Shown here one piece after another: positions 7,745 to 19,000 of a DNA stretch of 64,000 bases (the stretch's first letter is position 1; each line of letters begins with the position of its first letter). The notes beneath the pieces were generated by a model. That model was not told the DNA's origin, made no database searches, and saw only the letters and a program-made list of their open reading frames with translations. Position numbers and translations under genes: made by a program. The stretch covers positions 3,252-67,251 of the forward strand of contig JBKCPL010000062.1 in the NCBI GenBank assembly GCA_046309355.1, in the 5' to 3' direction. The DNA is from CAYSBE01 sp046309355. Lineage in GTDB: Bacteria > Bacteroidota > Bacteroidia > UKL13-3.

Positions 7745-10195
7745 ATGAATAACTTGTTCAAACAGCCCTGGTTTCCGCATGCTGCAGCAGTAGCACTAGG
7801 TTTGGCCGTAATACTGGCATACATGAATCCGATGTTTTCGGGAAAGGTGCTGAAGCAGCATGACGTGAAGCAGTGGCAGGCTTCGTATCACGAAATAGAT
7901 GAGTTTCAAAAAAGCAGCGGTGATCGCACCTTCTGGACAAACAGTGTATTCAGCGGAATGCCAACTTTTTTGATTGGACCAACATATCACAACAACTTTA
8001 CCAATACCATCAGCTACTACATCAGCAAGCTGTTGCCCAACCCGATTGATACGTTGTTCTTGCTTTTTATTTGTTTTTACATCATGCTGATCGTTTTTGA
8101 TGTGGGAGCATGGTGGGCTGTTGCGGGTGCACTGGCATTCATGCTGTCGAGTTTTAATTTTATAAACATTGATGCCGGACACGTGGGCAAAGGAAATGCT
8201 ATCGCGTATATACCGTTGGTTATTGCAGGCATTCAGCTGGCACTACATAAAAACAGGCTGTTCGGAGCATTGCTTACCGGCATAGCCATGTCGTTTCAAT
8301 TAACAGCCGGGCACTTGCAAATAACGTATTACCTGATGATGATGATTTTAGTGTGGATGATTGCCGAAATCATAGTATCAATAAAAAATAAATCCGTTGT
8401 CAATCTGGTGATGGCCGGTGTGTTTATGCTTGTTGCAACAGGCATAGGCATTGCAACCAATGCCACCAATTTGATGGCAACCGAAGAATATGGAAAATAC
8501 AGTATTCGCGGCCCATCCGAACTGACTAAAACATCAACCGGTGAAAATTATTCCGAAATAAAATCATCAGGTCTGGATAAAGATTATGCCTTGCAGTGGA
8601 GCAATGGCACGCTTGAGCCCATGACGTTGCTTATTCCTAATTTTTATGGCGGTGGCAATGCTGGCGATCCGCACACACAGGAAATACTTACCAAGCATTA
8701 CAAATCAGCAGGTTTTCCCAATGCCAAAGAAGTAGCGCGTGGCATACCTTCTTATTTTGGCGAACAGCCCTTTACAGCAGGACCAATTTATTACGGTGCT
8801 GTCATTTGTTTTCTTTTTGTGCTGGGCTTATTCATTATAGGCAGTCCGCTTAAATGGTGGATACTGGCCATATCGGCACTGGCTATTGCATTATCGATGG
8901 GTAAAAATTTCATGGGCCTTACGGATGTATTTTTCTACAACTTTCCGCTGTACAATAAATTTCGTTCGGTTACATTCATACTCTGCCTTACACAAACTAC
9001 ATTTCCATTGCTGGCGTTGCTGGCTGTGAAAGAGCTAACCGAATCAAAAATGCCTATAGCCGAACTTAAAAAACGCATGCTTTATGCGCTGGGTGTTGTA
9101 GGTGGTATCTGCCTGCTATTTGCGCTCATTCCCGGATTTGCATCGGTAGGTGCCGAAATGGATGAGCAAATGCAACGCATGGGTTATCCGATGGATAGTA
9201 TCTATGCCGCACGCGAAAAAGTTCGTCAGGCCGATGCCGTTCGATCACTCCTATTTGTGGCTCTTACCTTCGGACTGGTGTGGTTGCTGCTTATTAAAAA
9301 AATAAAACCTGCACCTGCAGTTGCTGCACTCATTGGGCTAGTGGTCGTTGATTTGTGGGGTGTAGATCAGCGCTATCTAAACAAAGACGATTTTGAGAAA
9401 AAGCGCAGTGCAGAAGCAGCTGTTGTAGAAAAAACTTTTGCCGATGACATGATTTTGTCCGACACAGCATTGCATTACCGCGTATTTAATACCACACAAC
9501 GACTCGATCAGGATGCCCTAACTTCATACTGGCACAAATCGATTGGCGGCTATCACGGTGCCAAGCTGCGCAGGTATCAGGAACTTATCGAATTTCATTT
9601 GTCGAAAGGAAACCCTGAAGCCTACAATATGCTGAACGTGAAATATTTTATTTTAAGCGACAGTTCACGCAGCAATTTTTATCCGCAGCCAAACCCTGAT
9701 GCCAATGGAAATGCCTGGTTTGTAAACTCGTTGGTGTGGGTACCTAATGCCGATGCCGAGATTGATACACTGACCGGTATAAATACCAAAATACAAGCTG
9801 TAGTAGACGAACGATTCAAAGACCAGCTATCTGATGTGAACTCGGCTGCAACTGATTCGTTGTCAAAAATTACACTCACATCCTACGCACCCAATAAGTT
9901 GGTATATGATTGCCAAAGTGATGCAGGCGGTGTAGTGGTATTTTCGGAAATCTACTATGAAAAAGGATGGAATGCCTTCATTGACGGTGTACAGGTGCCG
10001 CACTTCCGATGCAACTATGTGTTGCGTGGCATGAAAGTACCTGCCGGAAAGCACATCATCGAATTTCGTTTCGAACCGGAAGTGGTAACAAAAGGTGAAG
10101 GTATTTCTCTTATCGCTTCGATTTTGCTGTATGGCGGTATCGTGGTTGTAGGTGGCCTAGGTTTTTTGAAAAAGCGTAAACAGCAAGTTGCATAA
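7745..10195 (+). CDS. YfhO-family polytopic membrane protein
   Basis: The protein has 816 residues from ATG 7745; the in-frame extension back to 7673 adds a charged segment with no role and is rejected. It has about 10-14 hydrophobic segments, first at residues 13-32 (AAAVALGLAVILAYMNPMF), and a last one at the very C-terminus followed by KKRKQQ. The large loops include FWTNSVFSGMPTF and LIPNFYGG, typical of Bacteroidota YfhO proteins. YfhO members are GT-C-fold membrane proteins linked to glycosylation of lipoteichoic acid in Firmicutes; in Bacteroidota the substrate is unknown. It is followed after 8 bases by another polytopic protein, so the two are probably co-transcribed. Confidence 0.8.
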   Translation: MNNLFKQPWFPHAAAVALGLAVILAYMNPMFSGKVLKQHDVKQWQASYHEIDEFQKSSGDRTFWTNSVFSGMPTFLIGPTYHNNFTNTISYYISKLLPNPIDTLFLLFICFYIMLIVFDVGAWWAVAGALAFMLSSFNFINIDAGHVGKGNAIAYIPLVIAGIQLALHKNRLFGALLTGIAMSFQLTAGHLQITYYLMMMILVWMIAEIIVSIKNKSVVNLVMAGVFMLVATGIGIATNATNLMATEEYGKYSIRGPSELTKTSTGENYSEIKSSGLDKDYALQWSNGTLEPMTLLIPNFYGGGNAGDPHTQEILTKHYKSAGFPNAKEVARGIPSYFGEQPFTAGPIYYGAVICFLFVLGLFIIGSPLKWWILAISALAIALSMGKNFMGLTDVFFYNFPLYNKFRSVTFILCLTQTTFPLLALLAVKELTESKMPIAELKKRMLYALGVVGGICLLFALIPGFASVGAEMDEQMQRMGYPMDSIYAAREKVRQADAVRSLLFVALTFGLVWLLLIKKIKPAPAVAALIGLVVVDLWGVDQRYLNKDDFEKKRSAEAAVVEKTFADDMILSDTALHYRVFNTTQRLDQDALTSYWHKSIGGYHGAKLRRYQELIEFHLSKGNPEAYNMLNVKYFILSDSSRSNFYPQPNPDANGNAWFVNSLVWVPNADAEIDTLTGINTKIQAVVDERFKDQLSDVNSAATDSLSKITLTSYAPNKLVYDCQSDAGGVVVFSEIYYEKGWNAFIDGVQVPHFRCNYVLRGMKVPAGKHIIEFRFEPEVVTKGEGISLIASILLYGGIVVVGGLGFLKKRKQQVA

Positions 10196-10203
10196 CTACT
10201 CGT

Positions 10204-11811
10204 ATGCTGGCGTGTTTGCTTTTCTTGGTATACACATTTGCTGTGGCATGGGTAGCCGGCATATGCGCAACCGCTCTCGTTAACCGCCTCACCGGAATAG
10301 CTTCAGATACTCAACACCCTAGTGTAACCGTATTGTCGGGTTTGTGTTTTATTGCTGTTTTACTACAGGCGTTTCATCTCATTCACGCAATTGACGGTTG
10401 GGCACACCTGTATATAGGTATAGTACTCGGTGGGGTGTGGTGGTTTACCAAAAAATATCATCCGGAGTCGAAAATTGATTTAGGCATCTCGGGTTATTTG
10501 GTGCTGGCAGTTGCCGTTGTGGCGGCCTGCATCAATGGTATTGCACGAGCCGGCACAGGCGATATTGGCGATTATCACCTTCAGGCTATTCGGTGGATGG
10601 AAGAGTATTCAACCGTACCGGGACTTGGAAACCTACGCAGGCAACTGGGCAATAACTCGAGCTGGTTTTTACTGCATGCGTTTACCGGACTACATTTTAC
10701 AGGACTACGCTCGGTTTACACTTTAAATACCGTACTGCTAATTACGGGTATTGCCTTTTTTATTCCTCAAGCCAACGATAGCTTTTTAAAATTAAAAACT
10801 GTCATCCTCATTTACCTGTCGGTGATGGCGTACCGCAAATATGTTGGCGCTGTTACAAACGATTATGCCATAACAGTGTACACACTCGTTTTTTGGAGTT
10901 GGCTATATATGCAGCATCGTATGAATGAGGCTAAGGTGGTGTTTATCGGATTTATAACCTTGACGTTGGTAACGTTTAAACTGTCTGCAGTCGCAGGATT
11001 GCTGATACCGCTGTGGCTCTATACTGCATCTGTGCATAAACAAAAATTAACCCTGCAATTAGCTTTAGTAGCATTGGTGATCTTGATTCCGTGGATATAC
11101 ACCACCTATTTGCATTCGGGGTATTTTGTGTATCCGGTAGCAGAAACCGGATTTTTGCACCCCGATTGGCAAATGCCTGCCGAGCAGTTGCACTATGAGC
11201 GCGCTATAAATATAGCCAACGAGCGTGTGCCCGGTGTAGATGTTGAAGCTGTACTAGCCATGCCTTTTACTGCCTGGTTTCCGCTGTGGGTGCAAAAACT
11301 GGATTATTTCAGTATCATGCTGCTGGTAGGCGCTATGTGTGCAGGATTGTATTATGCTATTCGATTCATCCAACGCAAAGTCACTTCCGATTTTCATGCA
11401 TTATTTATATCACTAACAGCTGTTACCCTGATTATCTGGTTTACGCAAGCACCCGCCATTCGGTTTGTATTTGGAGCACTGGTGTTTTTTATCGCTTACA
11501 CCGTTCAATCCATATCATTTTCAGGTGTGCGCATGCCGAACAGAAAAAGTATACACTATGCATGCGCTGGTATATTACTGGCTGGTGGCTTGGTATTTCT
11601 GAAACAGATAAAAACCTATGCGTGGTTGTATCCGGAGCCATACACCCGGCAAACAATGAACTATGAACCCGTAAAAAACGGATATGTGTGGCAACCGGCA
11701 GCAGACCAACAATGCTGGGATTCGCCTTTACCTTGTACGGGATTGCTGAATAAAAATATGGTATGGCGAAGTGAAAATATGAAAGACGGATTTCGAATTG
11801 AAAACGATTAA
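10204..11811 (+). CDS. Polytopic membrane protein, LIC_10190-like
   Basis: A 535-residue protein with about 12 hydrophobic segments. The first extracytoplasmic loop after residue 115 reads GDIGDYHLQAIRWMEEYSTV followed by PGLGNLRRQLGNNSSWF, a strongly polar conserved stretch with Asp/His residues that I associate with the LIC_10190 family and that looks like the active loop of GT-C glycosyltransferases. The C-terminal 50 residues are soluble and contain CWDSPLPC, a possible disulfide pair. No substrate can be given. It starts 8 bases after the YfhO-like gene, suggesting the two act in the same surface-glycan or lipid-linked pathway. Confidence 0.6.
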   Translation: MLACLLFLVYTFAVAWVAGICATALVNRLTGIASDTQHPSVTVLSGLCFIAVLLQAFHLIHAIDGWAHLYIGIVLGGVWWFTKKYHPESKIDLGISGYLVLAVAVVAACINGIARAGTGDIGDYHLQAIRWMEEYSTVPGLGNLRRQLGNNSSWFLLHAFTGLHFTGLRSVYTLNTVLLITGIAFFIPQANDSFLKLKTVILIYLSVMAYRKYVGAVTNDYAITVYTLVFWSWLYMQHRMNEAKVVFIGFITLTLVTFKLSAVAGLLIPLWLYTASVHKQKLTLQLALVALVILIPWIYTTYLHSGYFVYPVAETGFLHPDWQMPAEQLHYERAINIANERVPGVDVEAVLAMPFTAWFPLWVQKLDYFSIMLLVGAMCAGLYYAIRFIQRKVTSDFHALFISLTAVTLIIWFTQAPAIRFVFGALVFFIAYTVQSISFSGVRMPNRKSIHYACAGILLAGGLVFLKQIKTYAWLYPEPYTRQTMNYEPVKNGYVWQPAADQQCWDSPLPCTGLLNKNMVWRSENMKDGFRIEND

Positions 11812-11844
11812 TGTGTATACTCGCACCACTTAATATTCCACAAC

Positions 11845-12783
11845 ATGGCTAAAGACACTATTCTTATCATAGGCGCTAACGGACAAATTGGTATTGAGTT
11901 GGCCGAAAACCTGAGGAAGATATATGGAGATAATCATGTCATTACATCCGACATAAAAGCTATGGACAATCAGCCCGGCATTTTTGAAACGCTGGATATA
12001 ATGGATAAGAGCAGGCTGTATGAATTGTTACACACGTATCAGGTTACGCATGTGTACCTGCTGGCCGCATTGTTAAGTGCAACAGCCGAAAAAAATCCAA
12101 AACTGGCCTGGGATCTGAATATGGTAGGTTTATTTCATGTGTTAGACGCAGCGAAAGAAGGCGTTATAAAAAAAATTTACTGGCCCAGTTCAATTGCCGT
12201 ATTCGGGCCAACCACCCCACGCCAAAACACTCCGCAGTATACTGTTATGGAACCCAACACCATATACGGCATCAGTAAACAAACCGGTGAACGGTTTTGC
12301 GAATACTATTTTCAAAAGCACGGAGTAGATGTTCGCAGCATTCGCTATCCAGGGTTAATCGGGTATAAGTCGGCACCGGGCGGAGGCACTACCGATTATG
12401 CCGTGCACATTTACCACGAAGCATTAAAGCACAAATCGTATGAATGTTTTTTAAAAGCCGACACGGCACTGCCCATGATGTATATGCCCGATGCCATTCG
12501 AGCCACTATTGAACTGATGGAAGCACCGGCCGAAAAAGTAAAAATACGGAGCAGCTACAACCTGGGGGGTATTAGCTTTAATCCGGAACAAATAGCCGCA
12601 AGCATTCGTAAACATATTCCGGAGTTTACCATTACGTATAAACCGGATTTCAGACAAGCCATAGCTGATAGCTGGCCTGCCAGTATTGACGACCATTTGG
12701 CAACCGAGCACTGGGGTTGGAATGCTCAGTATGACCTGGATGGAATGACGGCCGATATGCTACATCATCTGGCAGGGAATTAG
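11845..12783 (+). CDS. tdh: L-threonine 3-dehydrogenase, SDR (epimerase-like) type
   Basis: A 312-residue extended short-chain dehydrogenase. The NAD-binding Rossmann motif is GANGQIG (residues 9-15), the catalytic pair is in Y-G-I-S-K (NTIYGISKQTGERF), and the specific signatures of the epimerase-like threonine dehydrogenases are present: GGGTTDYAV, LPMMYMPDAI, IRSSYNLGGISF, PDFRQAIADSWP and SIDDHLA. The enzyme oxidises L-threonine to 2-amino-3-oxobutyrate with NAD+, feeding glycine formation. It follows the membrane proteins by 33 bases and may share their transcript, but has no obvious functional link to them. It is distinct from the zinc-dependent Tdh family. Confidence 0.88.
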   Translation: MAKDTILIIGANGQIGIELAENLRKIYGDNHVITSDIKAMDNQPGIFETLDIMDKSRLYELLHTYQVTHVYLLAALLSATAEKNPKLAWDLNMVGLFHVLDAAKEGVIKKIYWPSSIAVFGPTTPRQNTPQYTVMEPNTIYGISKQTGERFCEYYFQKHGVDVRSIRYPGLIGYKSAPGGGTTDYAVHIYHEALKHKSYECFLKADTALPMMYMPDAIRATIELMEAPAEKVKIRSSYNLGGISFNPEQIAASIRKHIPEFTITYKPDFRQAIADSWPASIDDHLATEHWGWNAQYDLDGMTADMLHHLAGN

Positions 12784-13054
12784 GTAGTATTTTCGCTATT
12801 TCTAAAAAATATTTTAATTTTTACTTGATTCTTATTTTATAATTCGCTTATTTTATTTTTTGAAATAGGCTATGAAAAGCATCGACATTTTACATTTTTG
12901 TATGCGCAATTCGCCTCTACGCGCACGAAAATTCCCTTGGAATTCCACGGTTTGGAACAATTAGGCTGCCGTATAGGGCATACTTTTACACACACAGAAT
13001 AAGTATTTTCCTTCTTTCTACTACACATAATAATTCAATTAATCTTTATTACAT
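12784..13054. other. AT-rich intergenic region before the first giant gene
   Basis: This 271-base stretch has no convincing ORF. It opens with a T/A-rich block (12790-12870) and holds a short 6-bp inverted repeat (AATTCC at 12930-12935, GGAATT at 12939-12944). A near-match to the -7 element (CATTTTTG, around 12890-12900) is visible but lacks a spaced TTG. It probably contains the promoter and a long 5' leader of the giant gene; I cannot place the start site. Confidence 0.35.
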
Positions 13055-16000
13055 ATGAAAACACAAGTACTTACATTTAAAAATCTGCTACTACTCATCG
13101 GTGCATTGCTGCTGAATATAGCAACACAACGTATACAGGCACAAACTGTGTACTTTGCAGAAAACTTCGACTCTGCCTTCACAGGCACGCCTGCAGCCCC
13201 TCCGGGCTGGACACAAACGCGCATACAGGCTGTTACCAGCGCAGCAGCGGAATTTGACTGGCTACAAAATGTTTGGCTGGGAACAACTTGGTCAAATTTA
13301 GGTACAGGAACAACACCGGCTACCGGTGCGGTAAACGGAACTGGTGTATTGTGGATAGACGATTATAATTTAGGTGGTACATCTATAGCACAAACTGAAA
13401 GACGCTTAGAGTCACCTTCATTTGACCTGAGCACATCCACTTCACCTTACATGCGGTTTTGGTATTTCAACAGCGAAGGTAGCGGATTAGCACTCAACCT
13501 TCGTGTGGTTATATCTACTAATGGAGGTACTACTTGGCAAACACTATCAAACGTGCTTAATGGCTATGACAGTGTGACTAGCAGCTGGAATAGAATCAGT
13601 ATACCTATTCCTGCCAAGTACAGAACTACAAATGTAAAAATTGGATTTGCTATCGTAAATAGATGGGGATCTGCTAATCCATTTATTGACGCTGTAAGCG
13701 TAGAAGAATTTACCCCTACAATTATCACCTCAGCCGCTTCCGGCAATTGGAATAGTGCAGCTACCTGGGGAGGAATAGTTCCGACTTCCAGTCATCACGT
13801 GGTTATTCAAAGTACTCACACGGTTACTGTAGGCGCGGCTACGGGTATCGTTGCACGGTGTCAGGACTTAACCATCAACACAGGTGGAACACTTAATTAC
13901 AGCACAACCGCTGCAAACAGCCTTCATGTATACGGTAATGTTACTGTTAACGGTACGCTTAGCGCATTAAATGGTACTAGTGGAAGAATTATGGTAGTTG
14001 GTGGGAATTTTACCATTGCTACTGGTGGTGTAGCTACCTTTAATACCGGAGCTGGAACACAAGGCACAACAGCAGTATCTACAGCATTAACCAGTACCTC
14101 ATCTACATTGGTATTAACAAACTCTGCACCGGCTTCATTTACCAATTCGGGTACTTTATCTGCCAGTACTAATCGCATTAATAATATAATACATTTAGGC
14201 AGTGACACATTTACCTATAACAACACTGTGGTAGTACCCTTTACGTTAGCGTTAAGAAATGGCCCTGTAAATCCAAATGGATTTTTAACGATTGGAAATG
14301 CCGCATCTGCTACTACATTCAACACTGTACAACGAGTTAATGGCTTTTTTACAAGTGCACCTAACTTTAGCAATACGAATATTACCTCTCGTATAACAGC
14401 TTACCATCTTTCAAACACAGTAAGTGTTCAGCCTGAGCAGTTAACAGCCGGATTTGAAATTGAGGCTATCGCTGGTGTAAGAACGGTAACCGGCACATTG
14501 GTAATGAATACCCACGATAACGTACAGGTAAATTACCCATTAACCATAGGAACAGCAACTACAGGTGGTTTTACCTTAACCCGTGGTATACTAATCACAA
14601 CGGATACTATTCGCTTAACTTCCTTTTTAACACCACCGACAGGCGTTGCACCCTCTACAGCAACACCATCAACTACACATGGCTCATACGTAGTAGGGGC
14701 GTTACGTATAGATATGCCTGCATCTAACACCACCCGCACATTTGCTATGGGTGCAGGTACACTGTTTAATCAACTTACTCCAAATGGAAACATTCTCAAA
14801 AGCAGGTCTATCGCCCCAGGTGCATCTTGGACTGCAGGTACTTCAATAACCATGCGCTTGTTAACTGGTGCTACAGGTACTGTAAGCACCCCTGTGGTTT
14901 CACTACTGGGAAGTAATGTTACACAGATTTCATTAAACAACGGTCCGGATGTACCCGGAACTACAACCATTACATTTAACGGAATTAACAATTACACATT
15001 GGGTGGAGGTGTTAACAGCGATAACTTATTTGGCAATGAAGACCAATTGCATCTGGTGCAGTCTCCTAATATTACAGGACCGTGGGCTACAGCATCGGCC
15101 GTTTCAGGAACAGCAATTCCTTTTGCAAACAATACCAACTACAGCAGAACGACCACAGCAACTGTTTCGCCTATTGCTACCAATGGAGGCTTTTTTACAC
15201 TGGGCACGCAGGTAGGTCCTGTTGCTTATAACACGACTATATTAAACCGCAATACTGCACCACTTACTCCCGGAACAGCACAACCAAATGTACAGATGAT
15301 GCGCGTGAATATTACAACAACAGGAGTAATACCCGGCATTAACGCAACGTCTTTCAGTATGAGTACAAACGGTTCCACAAATCTGAGTAACATTGTCAAT
15401 GCAAAAGTCTATTTTACGGGAAGCGATTCAAACTTTTCAGCCATCAACCAGTTTGGTACTACCTTCACATCTCCTAGTGGCCGATTCATTGTTTCGGGCA
15501 CACGTCAGTTGTTAGCAGGCAATAACTATTTCTGGATTACATATGATGTCCCAGCCACTGCTTCACTTGGCGACAGCCTTACCGTAAGTTGCGATACTAT
15601 CGTTGTTGCAGGTACTCCATATAGCATTACACAGCCTTCTCCGGGCTTCAGGGTATTCTCGCTGCCTATGACGTATGTGTCGTCAACAACAACGCATCCA
15701 TTTACTAACCCGATTGAGAAGAATACAAACTTCCACGTAATTATGCGTGCTGAAGTAGTAACTTCAGCAACAGGTTCTCCCATACCAGTTACTTCATTTG
15801 ACTTAAACACAGGATCTACATCTAATCCATTAACCAATATAGATAGTGTGATAGTATGGTATACCGGTACAAACGGATCATATACAACTCCGGTATTTTT
15901 TGGTGGAGCAGGGTCTGTTTCTGGTGCATTCACAGTATCTGGCTTTCAGAATTTGGCTAATAACTCCAATTATTTCTGGATTACTTACCGCCTCAAACCG

Positions 16001-19000
16001 GGAGCAAACGTAGGCGACTCGGTAGACGTAGACTTGAACGGTATTATAGTGAGCAGCAGCACACAGGTTCCTTCGGTGACCTCACCTGCCGGCAGCAGAA
16101 GAATTAGAGGTGTGTATTGTGCTTCTGCAGCTACAAACACAGGCGATGAGGAAATATTCAATGTAAGTATTTCTACACTTAATAATTCATCTACATGTAC
16201 CACGCTGGCACCTGGCCCCGGCTCAATCACACAGCGCTATGCAAATTATACTACGCTGCCAGCTACAAATGTAGTAGCAGGACTATCCTATCCGCTTAGC
16301 GTGACCATTAACACGTGCGGAGGTTTTTACGGTGAAAAGTTAAATGCGTACATTGACTGGAATCAGGATGGTGACTTTGCCGATACACTGGAGACTGTAA
16401 TGGATATAGCTTACGCTACCGGAACAGCGAATGCTGTTCGCACGCAAAATGTAACTGTTCCATGCTTTGCTATGGCGGGTACAACCATGATGCGCGTTGT
16501 TTATGTGGAGGACGTTAGCGCGCCTTCTTGTGGAACCTATACTTGGGGTGAAACGGAGGATTACACATTAAATGTATTGAATGTCCCTCCAGCATACACA
16601 GCATCTACTACCATTCAACAAACAGGTAGTACTTCAGCGGCTGCAACAAATGTGGCTATTTTACGTGTTCCGGTAAAAGTACTGTCCACTTCATGTCAAC
16701 CCGGACAAATTACACAGCTCAATTTCAATACTGCAGGCACCACATCAACAGCTGATATCATAGCCGCGAAATTGTACAAAACAGGAAACAGTGGAGTTTT
16801 CAGTGTTTCCAATCTCATAGGTACAGTAACCGCACCTAGCGGAGCATTTGGTTTTAGTATAACGGATACTACAGTAAATGACACGAACAATTACTGGCTA
16901 GCTTACGATGTGTCGGGTACTGCACCTAACGCAAATGTGCTAGATGCACGATTTGACAGTGCGTTGGTTTTTGGCAACTGGTACACACCAGCCATTTCAG
17001 CACCCGCTGGCAATATTGTTATTGCTACTCCGATGACATACTTATCATCCACATCATCACATCCAACTCTTTCTAAAATAGAACGTGGTACCACAAATAA
17101 TCAAATGCTACGGATTCGGGTTATCATGTCATCAACAGGTGCACCAGTATCATTAACACAGTTGAACCTGAGTGTTAATGGTTCATCCAATCCAACAACA
17201 AATATTGACAGTATCATGGTATGGTATACCGGTAGTAATCCTAATTTTACTACGCCTACATTTTATGGAGGTACCGGAGCTCAGTCTGGTGCGTACAGTA
17301 TTGCGGGTTTGCAAAGTTTGTTAAATGACACCAATTACTTCTGGGTAACTTATCGTGTACCCGTAAGTGCGGTGGTAGGGGATTCGGTAGATGCCGAAAT
17401 ACAGACTCTGAATGTAGCAGGTACACTGCAAACCCCATCTGTAACTGCACCGGCAGGTGCCCGCTTAATTCGCTCACCGTATTGTGCTGCCGGTGCAACA
17501 AGTACATTTGATGGCGAAATATGGAATGTAACAGTAGGTTCGTTGAATAATACGTCTACATGTTTAACTACAGGTGGTCCCGGTTCAGTATTGGGAGGTT
17601 ATTCTGATTACACTGCGGTAATAGCACCAGTAAACTTGATTGTGGGAACCCAGGTTCCATTTTCAGTACATACAAGTACGTGCAATGGTAATTATACCGG
17701 GGTGTTGGGAATATGGATTGACTTTAATGATGACGGAGACTTTACCGATCCGGGAGAGGAAGTACATATGTCACCCACTTTCACTTATGGAGCTACGGTA
17801 TTCCGTACAGGTAATTTATCAATCCCTTGTGCTGCACCAGGTATTAAACGTATGAGGGTTACGTTGATGGAAACAACTATTACCCCAATTAGTCCTTGCG
17901 GTAGTTATGGCTATGGTGAAACGGAAGATTACACGGTAAATATTGTTTCGCTTCCACCAAGTTATACTTCGTCAACTACACTACAGCAAACCGGATCAAC
18001 GTCTGCAGGCGCAACCAATATTCCCATATTGAGAGTGCCGCTGAACGTTTTTGCAACAAGTTGCCAACCGGGAGTTATAACTCAGCTCAACTTTAATACT
18101 GCAGGTACTACATCTGCAGCGGACATTGTAGCTGCCAAACTCTATAAAACAGGAAGTGCTAATACGTTCAGCGCATCCAATCTGGTTGGTACTGTTACAT
18201 CACCAAGCGGTGCATTCAGTTTTTCAATAACCGATACTGCTGTAAACGATTCCAATAACTACTGGCTCACGTATGATGTATCGGGTACAGCACCAAATGG
18301 AAATGTACTGGATGCACGTTTTGATAGTGCTCAGGTATTTGGCAGCTGGTATTTACCCATTGTTTCTAATCCAACAGGTAATGTTCTGGTATCGACTCCG
18401 ATGGCATTTGTTTCAGCCACATCTATTCATCCTACATTATCTAAAATAGAACGTGGAACAGCTAATAATCAGATGTTAAGAGTTCGCGTGATTATGTCAT
18501 CAACGGGTGCTCCGGTACTGGCTACTCAACTGAATTTAAGCGTAGCGGGTTCTGCAAATCCGACTACCAATATTGACAGTATCATCGTTTGGTATACCGG
18601 ATCAAATCCGAGTTTTGTATCCCCTGTATTCTTTGGTTCTACAGGAACTCAATCGGGTGCGTATACAATAACCGGTACTCGAAACTTACTGAACGACACA
18701 AACTATTTCTGGGTAACATACAGAGTTCCATCGGGAGCCACTGTAGGTGACTCCGTAGATGCAGAAATTGCAGACATTACAGTAGCGGGTATTCCTCAGG
18801 TTCCTGGTGTAACTGCACCAGCAGGTGCACGAACCATTCGTGGTGCGTATTGTCCATCAGTAGCGGGTACTACGGCTGATGGTGAAATCTGGAATGTAAC
18901 TGTCGGTTCATTAAATAATTCCTCGACTTGTACAACCACAGGTGGAACTGGTTCAACACTAAATTCATATTCGAATTACACAACTACAATAGCGGCTCCC

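Noticed and set aside
12930..12944. AATTCC-CTT-GGAATT palindrome as an operator
   Set aside because: Only 6 bp with no second copy in the region; compatible with chance.
13564..17855. Many Val/Pro-rich antisense ORFs inside the giant genes
   Set aside because: They mirror the Thr/Ser/Asn-rich beta repeats on the other strand, have no start signals and differ between the copies.
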